Source of the DNA: Sergeia podlipaevii
Taxonomy: Eukaryota; Euglenozoa; Kinetoplastea; Trypanosomatida; Trypanosomatidae
Assembly (NCBI GenBank): GCA_030849805.1
Contig: JASANZ010002247.1
Coordinates: 1-64,000, forward strand
DNA length: 64,000 bases
Reading direction: 5' to 3'
Below the pieces are notes generated by a model. That model had not been told where the DNA came from, ran no database searches, and saw nothing but the letters and a program-made list of their open reading frames with translations. The number at the start of each line of letters is the position of its first letter. The stretch's first letter is position 1. Both the position numbers and the translations under genes were made by a program. Shown here piece by piece: positions 29,691 through 39,340 of the stretch.

Positions 29691-30230
29691 TCAATCATGT
29701 GAGTTATTCACAAGCCAGTCTATCACCTCCTCAATATTTGTTTGCTTCAAGGCCGATATGGGTACCACTACCCATGGATTGAACGTGAGTTCCATCAGTC
29801 GCAGCCACTCTACACACTCCTCCTTTGACATGTGCGGATAAAGATCTATTTTATTGAGACACACGAGCAGCGGCAGTGAACGCAGTGCAACATTACTCAG
29901 CAACTTGTGTAGTTCTTCACAAGCCAACGCAACACGCTCGTAGTCGACCGCGTCTACGCAGAAGATGATGCAGTCACATCCCACCGTATAGCGGCCCCAG
30001 TCGCCCCGGAAGCGCGCCTGACCACCAAGATCCCACACTTTGAGTTGCACACCTTCTTTTTTCACCATCTTCATATTGAGTCCTACCGTGGGGTTGGTTT
30101 CGACTGGATGACCTAGCGCGAGTACATTCAGAAGTGTGGTCTTTCCCGTGTTGTCAAGGCCAACTATGCATAACTCAAGTTTCTTTTCACTGGAAAAAAG
30201 AGCCGCAAGAGATGCAAAGAAGTTGCCCAT
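29691..30230 (-). CDS. ARF-like small GTPase, ARL8-like
   Basis: A 179-aa small GTPase of the ARF/ARL family. G1 is GLDNTGKTT, switch I Thr lies in NPTVGLNM, G3 is WDLGGQARFRGDWGRY, G4 is NKID and G5 is SALK. The WD-GGQ-RFR-W-RY wording with a following CDCIIFCVDA strand resembles ARL8, which links lysosome-related membranes to motors in animals. The start MGNFFASLAALF has Gly2 and could be myristoylated, which animal ARL8 proteins are not, so another ARL subgroup is possible. The (TA)n-(GA)n composite leader sits immediately upstream of the ATG at 30230. Full length; all nucleotide-binding motifs are present. Confidence 0.85.
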   Translation of the reverse strand: MGNFFASLAALFSSEKKLELCIVGLDNTGKTTLLNVLALGHPVETNPTVGLNMKMVKKEGVQLKVWDLGGQARFRGDWGRYTVGCDCIIFCVDAVDYERVALACEELHKLLSNVALRSLPLLVCLNKIDLYPHMSKEECVEWLRLMELTFNPWVVVPISALKQTNIEEVIDWLVNNSHD

Positions 30231-30280
30231 ATCTCTCTTCCTCTCTCTCTATATATATATGTATATATATATATATATGT
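30231..30280. repeat. (TA)n-(GA)n composite leader repeat
   Basis: On the transcribed strand: TA repeats, then about seven GA-type units, then ATG. The same arrangement precedes COQ8 (5339-5368) and, further upstream, GCP2 (33477-33504). Confidence 0.75.
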
Positions 30281-30826
30281 ATCCTTGTCCTATTTGTCTC
30301 AAAAAATAATTTTTCTTTTAAAAAAAAGAAACGCTTTTCTATTTTTCGTGTGTATGTGAATGTATGTATATATATATAAGTATGTGTACGTGAAGAGTAA
30401 TTCCCTTAAAGCAAAAGAAAAAAAAAATCAATGCATATATTTTAATAGTGGTACAAAATCTGGAGATAAAGCACGTAATAGGCTGCCACTTATCTGTGCA
30501 GCTGTGAGGTAAAAAAAGAAAGAAAGAAAAAGAATTAAGAAAAAGAGAGAGCAAGATCGATAGCAATAAGTAGTTGTGTATCTTATGGATACAAGGAGCA
30601 ACACAGCTGGAGGGGCAGCAGGGCTCGGGAGAGAGCTTCCTTTTTCAGAAATACATTTCTGCTTTTTTATTTTTCTTGTCTTATTCCACTACTGAACAAC
30701 CGGCCAAACAGAATATCTATGCTATTCATTGAGCGAAGAAAGAAAAAGAAGAAAAATATCCAGATACAAACTCCTCCTTGATTGCTTCTTTAGAAAAAAA
30801 AGTTGATTTAGCCGAGCTCGGTAAAG
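30231..30826. other. Intergenic spacer
   Basis: Leader of the ARL8-like gene with (GA)n and (TA)n elements (30231-30280), a pyrimidine tract on the transcribed strand (complement of 30319-30330), then AT-rich sequence. No other gene. Confidence 0.6.
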
Positions 30827-33409
30827 TCACCGATACGATACACCTCCATGCTGAATATGAAAAACGTTGTTGCGATCATAGAAGTGATTGAAGTCTGCCC
30901 AGGTGAACAGCGGCACAAGCTGAGCGTAGTCCGCGCCAACAGGGGACGCCAGCTCCGAGAGCGCATCCAGGAGTTCATCCTCAACGGAGTGCAGCGTGGC
31001 TTCAATAAGTGGCAGCGTCGCAGTGCTGCTGTGACGTCCAATTTCACAAAAGCGCATAGTGAGCTCAAGAATTTTCGTTAAACTGCGAAAGCGATGCGTG
31101 TTGGACAGCACAAGACCACTTTCTACTGACTCAAAGAACTCCTGCAGCGACTGATTAATGGTAAACACACTATCAGACTGGCTAATGCGCTGCATCAGTC
31201 GACCCCACATAGGCTCCACGACGAAGTGAGCAGCGTAAAACTGAAACTGGCGAAGAAACTGAATGAGCTGGTGCTTGATACCGTAGGCCGCGCTGAATCC
31301 GGCGAGCACGTCGTTGGCATGCCACAGCGCACACAGTTTCCTCTCACACACCTTAATCGACATCAAGAGACGAAAAATGGCATTAAAGCGACGCAGTACG
31401 GGGCCATCGAGCACCAGCGTCACGGGCCACTGCAGATCCACTTCGAGCTGGAGCAGCTCAACGGCTCTGTGGGCCTCCACCACACCCCCGGCCACACGGC
31501 CGCCTGCTGCGCCAGCTGCCGTCGTGGTTGCCGTGCCTGTCGCTGTCATAGTGCGCTGGATGTGCTGCTCTAGTGTAACGTCCGAGAAGGAGCAGCCAAT
31601 GAGTTGGTGATACGGGTCGGATGAAGAGCTGCAACGGGCGATGGCTGCCTGCAGGAGAACGCGCAACGAGTGAATCTTCACCTTGTCAAGCGACTTGGCG
31701 AGCAGCTCGTCCGCGTTATCAAGAAAGTCGACGACCCAGTCTCCGCGCGACTGAAGGTAGTAGTACTTGAGTGAGTTGAGGTGGCCCATAAGATCCACCT
31801 TGGTGCTAAACAGGAGCTGTATCACCGCCCCACTCGCGATCTCAAAGGACGCCTGCACCTTGCCATGGAGTGCGTCAACTCCTGACCATACTAACATGCC
31901 CTCCGCGCTTTCGCCAAAGTGCGGCAGTGTTTCATTGTACTCGCGCAACAGGCAGCAATACTTGCCAGCAAAGAAGATCATCTTCGCAATACGGCTGGGA
32001 CGCTCAAGAAAAGAAGGGATCATCAGCTTGTTAAGCGAGAAGCGGCGCTCAAATGCGATAACCTCCAGTTGTCCTGCGTCTTGTGCACTGAAAGGGGTGT
32101 AGAACCGGTCCGCCCCACCCGCCGCTGCGGCCCCGAGAACACCTCCGCCGTACCCACCCGTCTCATCCTGAAACAGTCGACTCAGCGTGCGTCGCTGTGC
32201 CGCTGCCGCAGCAGCGGCGGCAACAGATCCGCCAGATATACCGGCTGGCGTGCCACGTCCAAGAAGGCCGCTGGTACCACCACCGCCACTGCCCATCCCA
32301 CTTGTCCCTGCACTCAAGCCAAGACCGTCGTACGCTTCCGTAATGAAGAACTCGCCAAAGGGGTCTTCCACGATTCCCTCGTGCATCCAGCGGTGTAGCA
32401 TGCGTAAATACGGTACCACCGAGCGACGCAGCAGCAGCAACAGCATGTCGTGATCCTCGCGGCTGCCCGCGTACTTCTCCGCTTGCTCACACAGATGATT
32501 GAGCACGCGTGGGCCGGAGAGATGAGAAGAGGAAGAGGCAAGAAGCGTATCTCCAGCGCTCACGCCAGAAGCTGAGGAGGATGCACCCGCGGCAATGGCG
32601 TTGCCCACGGATGCGGTGCTAGAAAGCAGCAAGTCCACTGGCAACACCTGACGGAGACGTACAAGGAGGTGACCAACTCGTAGTATCTCCGAGACGACCC
32701 CCATGAGTGGTGTTGCCTTATCCTGGCTCCATCGTTGAAGCTTCGTGATCTGGTGTGCGTAGCTCGTGCAGATCTCTGAGATGGTTTCCCCAAGTGCCAT
32801 GGTGACAAGGCTACGGCTGAGGTACTCTGCTTGCTCCACCCGCCTCAGCAGCAGAAAAGCATCCGCTACCGGTAGAACAGTCTGGCAGAGGCTTCGCATG
32901 GAAGGAGGCACAAGAGACGAAACTGTGAAGCCCTCCACAACACTACCAGGTACGCCAGCACCACCACCACTGCTGCTACTGCTGAAGTTGCCTACCCCCG
33001 CTGTAGTGACCTGAAGTAAGGCACCAGGAAACCCAAGAGCGGCGTTGAGCACTTCAGCGGCAACAATCGAGTCTTGCATCTCCTCAGGAAGGCTCTGCAG
33101 CTGTTTGTAGTCATGTACCAGCGAAGCAAGAGCTACGGAACCGCTGTGCTCAGCTGATGCCGCGGCGGTAGCAGTACCAAGAGCCGAAGAAGATGACGTA
33201 CCTGCCGATCCCTGCAAAGCCGCTGCAGTGGTGGCAACGGGCCCAACTCGCTTTTGCCATTCCGTTTCTACAATGGCGATACTAAGGGGATCTGTAAAGC
33301 CCGCGGCGCGAATGACGGTTTGATGATCTGAGGCATACTGCACCTGATCAAAAGTGATGCCCTTCGCTTCTAGCGCGGTAACAAAGCGTGACCACTCTTT
33401 ACTCATCAT
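30827..33409 (-). CDS. GCP2: Gamma-tubulin complex protein 2 (Spc97/Spc98 family)
   Basis: An 860-aa component of the gamma-tubulin small complex that nucleates microtubules at basal bodies and other organising centres. GRIP1 is indicated by RRSVVPYLRMLHRWMHEGIVEDPFGEFFI (about 328-356) and, after Gly/Ala/Ser-rich inserts (365-435), SLNKLMIPSFLERPSRIAKM (458-477) with GKYCCLLREY (482-491). GRIP2 is indicated by HLNSLKYYYLQSRGDWVVDF (543-562), WPVTLVLDGPVLRRFNAIFRLL (661-682), RKLCALW and QFLRQFQFYAAHFVVEPMW (717-735). The order and wording match GCP2 more than GCP3. Two adjacent ATGs (33409 and 33406) start the protein; 45 upstream codons are repeat-derived. Inserts rich in Ala (396-404) and Gly are unusual additions to an otherwise complete protein. 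Confidence 0.88.
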   Translation of the reverse strand: MMSKEWSRFVTALEAKGITFDQVQYASDHQTVIRAAGFTDPLSIAIVETEWQKRVGPVATTAAALQGSAGTSSSSALGTATAAASAEHSGSVALASLVHDYKQLQSLPEEMQDSIVAAEVLNAALGFPGALLQVTTAGVGNFSSSSSGGGAGVPGSVVEGFTVSSLVPPSMRSLCQTVLPVADAFLLLRRVEQAEYLSRSLVTMALGETISEICTSYAHQITKLQRWSQDKATPLMGVVSEILRVGHLLVRLRQVLPVDLLLSSTASVGNAIAAGASSSASGVSAGDTLLASSSSHLSGPRVLNHLCEQAEKYAGSREDHDMLLLLLRRSVVPYLRMLHRWMHEGIVEDPFGEFFITEAYDGLGLSAGTSGMGSGGGGTSGLLGRGTPAGISGGSVAAAAAAAAQRRTLSRLFQDETGGYGGGVLGAAAAGGADRFYTPFSAQDAGQLEVIAFERRFSLNKLMIPSFLERPSRIAKMIFFAGKYCCLLREYNETLPHFGESAEGMLVWSGVDALHGKVQASFEIASGAVIQLLFSTKVDLMGHLNSLKYYYLQSRGDWVVDFLDNADELLAKSLDKVKIHSLRVLLQAAIARCSSSSDPYHQLIGCSFSDVTLEQHIQRTMTATGTATTTAAGAAGGRVAGGVVEAHRAVELLQLEVDLQWPVTLVLDGPVLRRFNAIFRLLMSIKVCERKLCALWHANDVLAGFSAAYGIKHQLIQFLRQFQFYAAHFVVEPMWGRLMQRISQSDSVFTINQSLQEFFESVESGLVLSNTHRFRSLTKILELTMRFCEIGRHSSTATLPLIEATLHSVEDELLDALSELASPVGADYAQLVPLFTWADFNHFYDRNNVFHIQHGGVSYR

Positions 33410-34210
33410 GATATCCCACCTTTTATGTAAGCAAACGCAAGCACACACACGCAAGCGTAAAAATTTTATGTCTCTTCCTCTCTCTCTCTCTCTATATATA
33501 TATAACACCGTTAGTAAAGAACCGTGCCACGACAAACAAAACAAAACAGCACCTCAAACCTTTGATACTAAATGCACAAGGGAGGAGGGGGTCAGCAGGT
33601 TACCAATATTGCGTCTGTTAGGTCTATGAGGAGAATGAAAAGAGTACGTACAGTGATAGCTGCCCTGCACAATGTCCTTTCTTCTTTTCTTTTCGTCGGG
33701 TTGTGCGCTGCTTTGATTTGGTTTTACTATATATTACCCACCTTCCCTTTCACAACAATGGTGCACTGGTATGTATGTGCAAGAGCAAAAAAAAAAAAAA
33801 AAATCAAGAGAAAAGTAAGGAAAAAAATACAACTTAACACGCCAGTTCCAATGCTGAATGACAAGAATAGCGCCACCTAAAAAAAATGGTACCCAGCAAA
33901 GTACTGCCTTGAAAACAAACAAACAAGCGATTTAAAAGAAAAATAAGTAAAAGATCGCACACATTTGTTGAAATGTTGCGTGCTATTTTTTTTGTATGTA
34001 TGTACTTTCCTCTCACGAAAAATTTTGTGAAGAGTGTTTGTCATATATATCATTTATGTTTCGGATTTTACTCTGAGAAAGAAAAAAAAAACGAAAAGAG
34101 AAAAAAAAAATGGGTCTACATATATATATAGACCATCCCGTTCAAAAACAAAAACAAAAAACAAATTACAAAATAGGCAGCGCATGCATTTCACGTATGC
34201 AACACCCCAT
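33410..34210. other. Intergenic spacer
   Basis: Holds the GCP2 leader with CT/TA repeat at 33477-33504, then the AT-rich 3' region of the AOX-like gene with poly-A at 33787-33803. No additional gene. Confidence 0.6.
33477..33504. repeat. (CT)n-(TA)n composite repeat
   Basis: On the transcribed strand (TA)n then (GA)n, about 70 nt upstream of the GCP2 ATG; the same composite as at COQ8 and ARL8. Confidence 0.8.
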
Positions 34211-35803
34211 TCACTTTTTCCCCTTATTCACCAAGGACTCAAAGACTTCAGTAAAGTAGTGCGACTGCTGATCCAGGACGTCTGCTGTGCGATGATTGAT
34301 GTCGCGGTACACCATCTCATCAGAGCGAATAAGCAGCACGACATCCCTCAGTGTGAGGAGCTGCTCCGCATCCGCTTCGGCCTCCAGGCGCCGCGACATA
34401 TTCGAAGGCGCGGCACATGTTGCAGCAGTGAAAGTGTCATTAGTCTCCGCCGTAGTTTTCTCTATGCTTTGAGAGTTTGCCGCTTCTTGTGTTGCCGCTG
34501 CTGCTGCTGGGGCATTATTCTTGGTTTCCTCTTGCGGCTTCTCAGCCTCCACCTTGTCTACTGATAGATTCTGATTTTCTTCACTTTCCCTGCATGTGGT
34601 GGTCGCGCTCGCGCTGCTGCTGCTGCTGCTGCGTTCATCGCCCTTGCTCTCGCCTTCTACCCAAAAGTGATCTTGCAAGCCCCAGTACGTGAGCGCGAGC
34701 GGGGACACAGGATGAGCTGCGTTCACCTTGCCAAGATCAATGTCGTTTACCATTTGTGTCCATACTACCCCAGACTCTTCAAGCATGTACGCCATGAGAC
34801 GGAACGCCATGCGTGGGTATACAGCAAACAAGAAAGCAAAAATGCAAAAGTGTACTGCTTGCATAACGAGCACAAAGCCACGTTCGACGACACCAATGTC
34901 AGCCATGCTCAGCAGCAAGTGATAATGCACAGCATGCTGTTCCGCCTGTGAGAATAGCCCTCGAAGCTCGTCTGCGCAGTTGCTATCAAACCGCTTGGCC
35001 TGCTTTATGACGGTGGAGGAGTCGCTTTCACCATCCGAGGCACCTTGCTGCACTCCTCTCTTGGTGTCCTCAGGATGCCGAGCATACGGAGCACGATCTA
35101 GTGCATTACCAGGGTTAAAGAAGAGACGGAGATAGCCAACAAACATACCCGCGGTAGGGGCTGCGGAGGCGATAGTGGCCAGCATTGTGGCACGGTGAAT
35201 GTAGCGCTCTCTGAACGCACGATCTGCTAGCCATCGTAGCACCTTTACCATGGCAATGCAAATGTGGTCGTTCACACGACCAGGCGGAGAGTGGCCGAGT
35301 TTCTCCTTCTCTAACGCAGTGATGACCTCCCGTGTATTGATTGATCTGTCCACGGTGGCGACACCACCCGGAGCATGAGAAGGCGGCATATAGGGTGAGG
35401 TCCCCGCATACGTAGTGGTACGATTCCCAACACGAGAGACAGTTGAGGGCATGCGGAAGCGCGTGGAGGAGCCCATAAAGGGTTCATAAAGTGGGTCAGA
35501 TAGGTGGCTCTTGTGCGCAGCCTGCGCTCCCCCTCTGCGTCCTCCGGCGCTATGCATAAAAAATCTCTGCGGAGGCCACGAGGAGGAAGAGGCGCCATCT
35601 GCACTTGGGTAGCGCTTGCCCGCTGCTGCAGCTGAGTAGCCTGGTGCAGTGAACGCATTAGCCCCAGAGCTTGCCTGACTGCCTAGACGTATACGACTCT
35701 GGCTTTTAGAATGCCACCGTCTAATGGTTGTGTAGCACTGAGAAAGAAGCGTGTAGTGTCGCTGCCCATCGCGAGTGACGCTACGAAACGCTTTCATATA
35801 CAT
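34211..35803 (-). CDS. Alternative-oxidase-like protein with degenerate di-iron site
   Basis: A 530-aa protein whose residues about 165-510 follow the alternative oxidase fold: KVLRWLADRAF (187-197), HRATMLATIASAAPTAGM (203-220), ELRGLFSQAEQHAVHYHLLL (279-298), VERGFVLVMQAV (306-317), YPRMAFRLMAYMLEESGV (329-346), YWGL (373-376) and LRDVVLLIRSDEMVYRDINH (485-504). AOX is a ubiquinol oxidase whose di-iron centre needs four Glu and two His. Aligned by eye, only E342, E496 and H293 remain; the others are A209, H290 and Y499, and the active-site Tyr after LEEEA is T349. The N terminus (KAFRSV...TTIRRWHSKSQSRIRL) is a good presequence. Low-complexity insert 382-478 splits the last two helices. Oxidase activity is therefore doubtful; a structural or regulatory role is more likely. 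Homology is confident, function is not. Confidence 0.82.
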   Translation of the reverse strand: MYMKAFRSVTRDGQRHYTLLSQCYTTIRRWHSKSQSRIRLGSQASSGANAFTAPGYSAAAAGKRYPSADGASSSSWPPQRFFMHSAGGRRGGAQAAHKSHLSDPLYEPFMGSSTRFRMPSTVSRVGNRTTTYAGTSPYMPPSHAPGGVATVDRSINTREVITALEKEKLGHSPPGRVNDHICIAMVKVLRWLADRAFRERYIHRATMLATIASAAPTAGMFVGYLRLFFNPGNALDRAPYARHPEDTKRGVQQGASDGESDSSTVIKQAKRFDSNCADELRGLFSQAEQHAVHYHLLLSMADIGVVERGFVLVMQAVHFCIFAFLFAVYPRMAFRLMAYMLEESGVVWTQMVNDIDLGKVNAAHPVSPLALTYWGLQDHFWVEGESKGDERSSSSSSASATTTCRESEENQNLSVDKVEAEKPQEETKNNAPAAAAATQEAANSQSIEKTTAETNDTFTAATCAAPSNMSRRLEAEADAEQLLTLRDVVLLIRSDEMVYRDINHRTADVLDQQSHYFTEVFESLVNKGKK

Positions 35804-36853
35804 ATACCCTCTTCTTTCTGTATCTGTGTATGTGTCTGTGATCTTTCTAAACTTAATATTTTGAGTAGGCTTTGCTGTATGCCTTACGAGCTGTTTCGTG
35901 ACTTACCTGAATAAGAATATAAGCCAATCAGAAAAAGAAGAGAAAGCATATAAAGGAAAAGAAATATATACCATACTGCAGATTTTTGGATATAAAAAAA
36001 AGGAAGAAATGATGCTGTGAGTTTAGTATATATAAAGCAGGAGAAACCGTTGCTCTCCGCTTTCCTCCACAAACAGTCAGCAATCACATGCGAGATGTGC
36101 AGATAGAAGAACCTCAACAAAAATTGTTTACTTTCATTCTTGAAGAACAGAAAGTACGGAAGATGAAAAAAAAAAGACAAATGAAATTATGCACACCCAT
36201 ACCTACACTTATATTTGCCTTTAATATGTAAGTCTTTCCTTCTGCTAACCATTCATCCTTTTTATCTCCTCTTCTCTCCTTATGGGTTGAAAAAAAAGAA
36301 AACCACAAATGCAGATGTCCAAGCACAAGTACCAAAATAGGCGTGCTTCTTCTGGCATGCTAAATTTAAGCATTGCACGCTGCATCTGTCATGCGAAGTG
36401 GTAAAACAAGATAAAGGCATAAAAGAAGAGAGATGGAGCAAACTAAAAGAGAAGAAAAACATGACAAGAAACTCGCTTGCAATTCACGGTAGCAAAAACA
36501 TGTACAAAAAAAGTTAAAACAATGGTAAACAACACGCAAAAAAAAAGTAAGACAAAGAAAGAAGGAAGCGTGCTTAATATGATAGAAATAAGTAGCAGAA
36601 AAAAAAAAAACACACACAGAAACACACAAGCTTGGAGAGGGAAAGAAAACATCAGAAAAGAAAGAAAATCGGACTAAGCCTCAGATAAGGTGCACAGAAG
36701 TAAATCATTAGTGAAGAGAAAAATAAAAAATAAAAAAATGAGACCATCACACAGTGTGAAGAATGAATTTTTTTTTAAAAAAAAATAATCAATGCAAAAA
36801 AAAAAAAAAAAATGAACATGTTATATGTATGTCTTGATACTCAAGCAATGGGG
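35804..36853. other. Intergenic spacer (about 1 kb)
   Basis: AT-rich spacer with poly-A runs (for example 36788-36812) and no codon-biased frame. Phe/Cys-rich minus frames of 60-98 codons are rejected. Confidence 0.6.
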
Positions 36854-37410
36854 CTAGGACATGGCAAAGTTGTTTCGACCTTCAGTAATGGCAAATAAAA
36901 GCTTCATTTCAAGAATACCTTTACTGCTGTACTCTGGTAGCTTGAGATACCGAAAGCAGGCACTCGCCGTCGATAGATACTCATCTGGAATGGTACGAGT
37001 TCGCTCTGACTCGACAGCAACGGTACCGGTGGCTCGCGTTGTGGAAGTTAATGATTCCTCTGGATGCAGCACCTCGTTCACAACACGCTCCTGCCTGATC
37101 CTTGTTACCGCTCCTGCTCTTCTGCCTGTCTTCTTCCTCTGTGGCGGCCCCGCCCACTGTGACTGAAGAGAACGGCAGAGGCGACCCAAGAGCAACCCCA
37201 GCTGGAATAGGCGAGGGCACACCTTCACCACCTTCTTCGTTCGGAGCCTCCCCCGCATCCGTGGCAGCTCACAAATCCTCGGCACCACCCCGTGATAGGC
37301 GCACGCATGCCTCCTGAGGGGCTTTTAGAGGAGCCTGTCACAAACCGCATAAAGTCGCGCTGCTGCTGCGCTGTAAACTGTGGCACAATCTCAATAAAAC
37401 TACTGACTAT
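36854..37410 (-). pseudogene. Relic of a HECT E3 ubiquitin ligase (UFD4/TRIP12-like C-lobe)
   Basis: Only the last part of a HECT domain is present, scattered over three minus frames. Upstream part (37410 to about 37300): IEIVPQFTAQQQRDFMRFVTG then SSKSPSGGMRAPIT, the start of the C-lobe. The frame then shifts to VVPRICELPRMRG, then to a low-complexity piece (GVPSPIPAGVALGS, TEEEDRQ), and finally to ERTRTIPDEYLSTASACFRY followed by LKLPEYSSKGILEMKLLFA and the end TEGRNNFAMS. The last block carries the catalytic Cys context (A-C-F) and matches the UFD4/TRIP12 ending. No N-lobe or upstream gene body exists in the 700 bp above. Several frame changes plus missing 5' sequence argue for a pseudogene rather than one sequencing error. 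Confidence 0.7.
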
Positions 37411-38110
37411 GTAGAGAACCATAAGACAAGCAAAACAAAACAAAACAAACAGAGTTAGCAGGAAAAAGAAAGACATATCATATCAAGGTTAACGCGTGAG
37501 AATGTCAAAATAAAAATCGTTGAGAATGGCAGCATCTGCTAGGGAAACTCACTCCATTTACTATTCCCCTCCCCTCCCTCCTCCTCCTTCTTCACAATGG
37601 AAAACAACAACAGCAAACACAAAAGGAAATGTGTGTGCTCCTCCTCCCCGCCTCTAAAGAACGGATTTAGAGGGGTAGTTTTATCTGTTTTTTTTTTTCG
37701 CATTTGTTGTTGACATTGATCGTTCTGCTAACAAAATCACATTTATCAGTCATCTTCCACGCTCATTCTCTTTCTCTCTTTCTTTCCAGTATACACGCGC
37801 GTGTACACCAAAAGATGTATCTCCATCCGTTTATGTCAATGTTGAACAACGACGAAAGAAAAAAGAGAGGGGCAACAGCACCCGAAGAAAAAAGAAAACT
37901 AGTAATAATAAAAAATATATATAAAGGGGAAGCTTCAAGCCAGAAAGTGTGTCACTTGTATTTTGATTTGTGTGAATACGAAAGCGTACTCCCACTTGTG
38001 GATCACAAGAGCACAGGCACACACACACACACACACCAGCTGCACAAAGGCATGGTCCCTCCTCTCCCCTCAGAAACACACACACACACATACACACATG
38101 TGATGGGCGA
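37411..38110. other. Intergenic spacer
   Basis: AT-rich spacer between the RPT6 stop and the HECT relic, with CA repeats near 38018-38036 and 38078-38097. Shows no remains of the missing HECT N-lobe that I can see. Confidence 0.55.
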
Positions 38111-39340
38111 CTACTTCCACATTTTCTTAAGGGAAACATTCTTGTCCGAATCCTTGTGCATCACCTTGGCAACCGCTAATTCAAAGTCTTCTTGGGTGAT
38201 GTGCACTCGGCGCTCACGTAGAGCAAACATACCCGCCTCCGTGCACACAGCCTTGATCTCAGCGCCAGAGCAGTTGGAGGTCTTCTCTGCAATAGCCTTG
38301 AGGTTAATGCCGCGAGTCAAGTTCATCTTCCGAGAGTGGATCTTGAGAATTTCTAAGCGCGCACCCTCGTCGGGAGCGGGGAATTCAATCTTTCTGTCGA
38401 TGCGTCCAGGACGCAGAAGAGCCTCATCAAGAATATCCATACGGTTCGTCGCCATAATCACCTTAATGTTCTGTGTAGCTTCAAAGCCGTCCAGCTGGTT
38501 GAGCAGCTCCAACATGGTACGCTGAACCTCGCTGTCGCCGTGCTCGCCAGAGTCCATACGAGAAGAGCCGATGGAATCAATTTCATCCATGAAGATGATG
38601 GAGGGGCTGTGCTCACGCGCCATCACGAAGAGCTCGCGCACCATGCGGGCACCCTCACCGATATACTTTTGCACTAGCTCAGCACCACTGACACGAATGA
38701 AGGTGCAATCCGTGTGGTGCGCCACGGCGCGCGCAAGAAGAGTCTTGCCGGTACCAGGGGGCCCAAAGAGCAAGACACCCTTGGGCTGTGCAATTCCGAG
38801 AGCCTCGAAGAGTTCAGGATGCTTCACCGGGAGCTCAATCACTTCCTTGATCTCCTTTACTTGACGTGAGAGACCACCAATTTCGTCGTACGTCGACTCC
38901 TTGCCCGCCTTCTCCACCTTCATCAGTGAAACAAGTGGGTCGACCTTCGTGGGGAGAATGTAATGCACAGCAGAGGTGCCACTGCGCAGTGCAACACGCG
39001 TGTTTGGCGTGAGATCCGTCTCATTGACGGTCTTCTCCACCTCCACCACCATCTTTCCTTGTGCGGAGCCCGTCTTCACGAGCACTTTGCCCTTGCCCAT
39101 CACCTTGACAACATCCGCGACTAAGCTGCCCGTCTCCATCAGCATCTGCACTTCCTCCTTAAGGTGACGCACGCGGCGGTTCAGTTCACTGCGCTGCGCC
39201 TCAAGACGTTGGTAGTTGTCTAGCTTTCTCTTTTCAATAGCGCGAAGCTCATGAATCTTTTGCAGGAAGTATGTCGAGACTGCGGCCTGCTCAGGGGCCG
39301 AATCAGCCGCCACAGCAGGAGATGACACCTTCGTCGACAT
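38111..39340 (-). CDS. RPT6: 26S proteasome regulatory ATPase subunit 6 (RPT6/PSMC5)
   Basis: A 409-aa AAA+ ATPase of the 19S base ring that unfolds and translocates substrates into the 20S proteasome. An N-terminal coiled coil (about 25-70) is followed by an OB-like domain (75-140). The AAA module has Walker A GPPGTGKT (193-200), Walker B IIFMDEID (248-255), sensor 1 MATN (296-299) and the arginine fingers around RPGRIDRK (310-317). The C terminus [16 protein letters not shown] is the RPT6 ending, and its last residues resemble the family tail. An in-frame GTG lies four codons upstream, but the ATG at 39340 (MSTKVSSP) was chosen. Length agrees with RPT6 from other eukaryotes. No anomalies. 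Confidence 0.95.
   Translation of the reverse strand: MSTKVSSPAVAADSAPEQAAVSTYFLQKIHELRAIEKRKLDNYQRLEAQRSELNRRVRHLKEEVQMLMETGSLVADVVKVMGKGKVLVKTGSAQGKMVVEVEKTVNETDLTPNTRVALRSGTSAVHYILPTKVDPLVSLMKVEKAGKESTYDEIGGLSRQVKEIKEVIELPVKHPELFEALGIAQPKGVLLFGPPGTGKTLLARAVAHHTDCTFIRVSGAELVQKYIGEGARMVRELFVMAREHSPSIIFMDEIDSIGSSRMDSGEHGDSEVQRTMLELLNQLDGFEATQNIKVIMATNRMDILDEALLRPGRIDRKIEFPAPDEGARLEILKIHSRKMNLTRGINLKAIAEKTSNCSGAEIKAVCTEAGMFALRERRVHITQEDFELAVAKVMHKDSDKNVSLKKMWK

Noticed and set aside
37704..38525. 273-codon plus-strand frame
   Set aside because: Its second half is antisense to RPT6 and its first half is repeat-rich spacer; no known domain.
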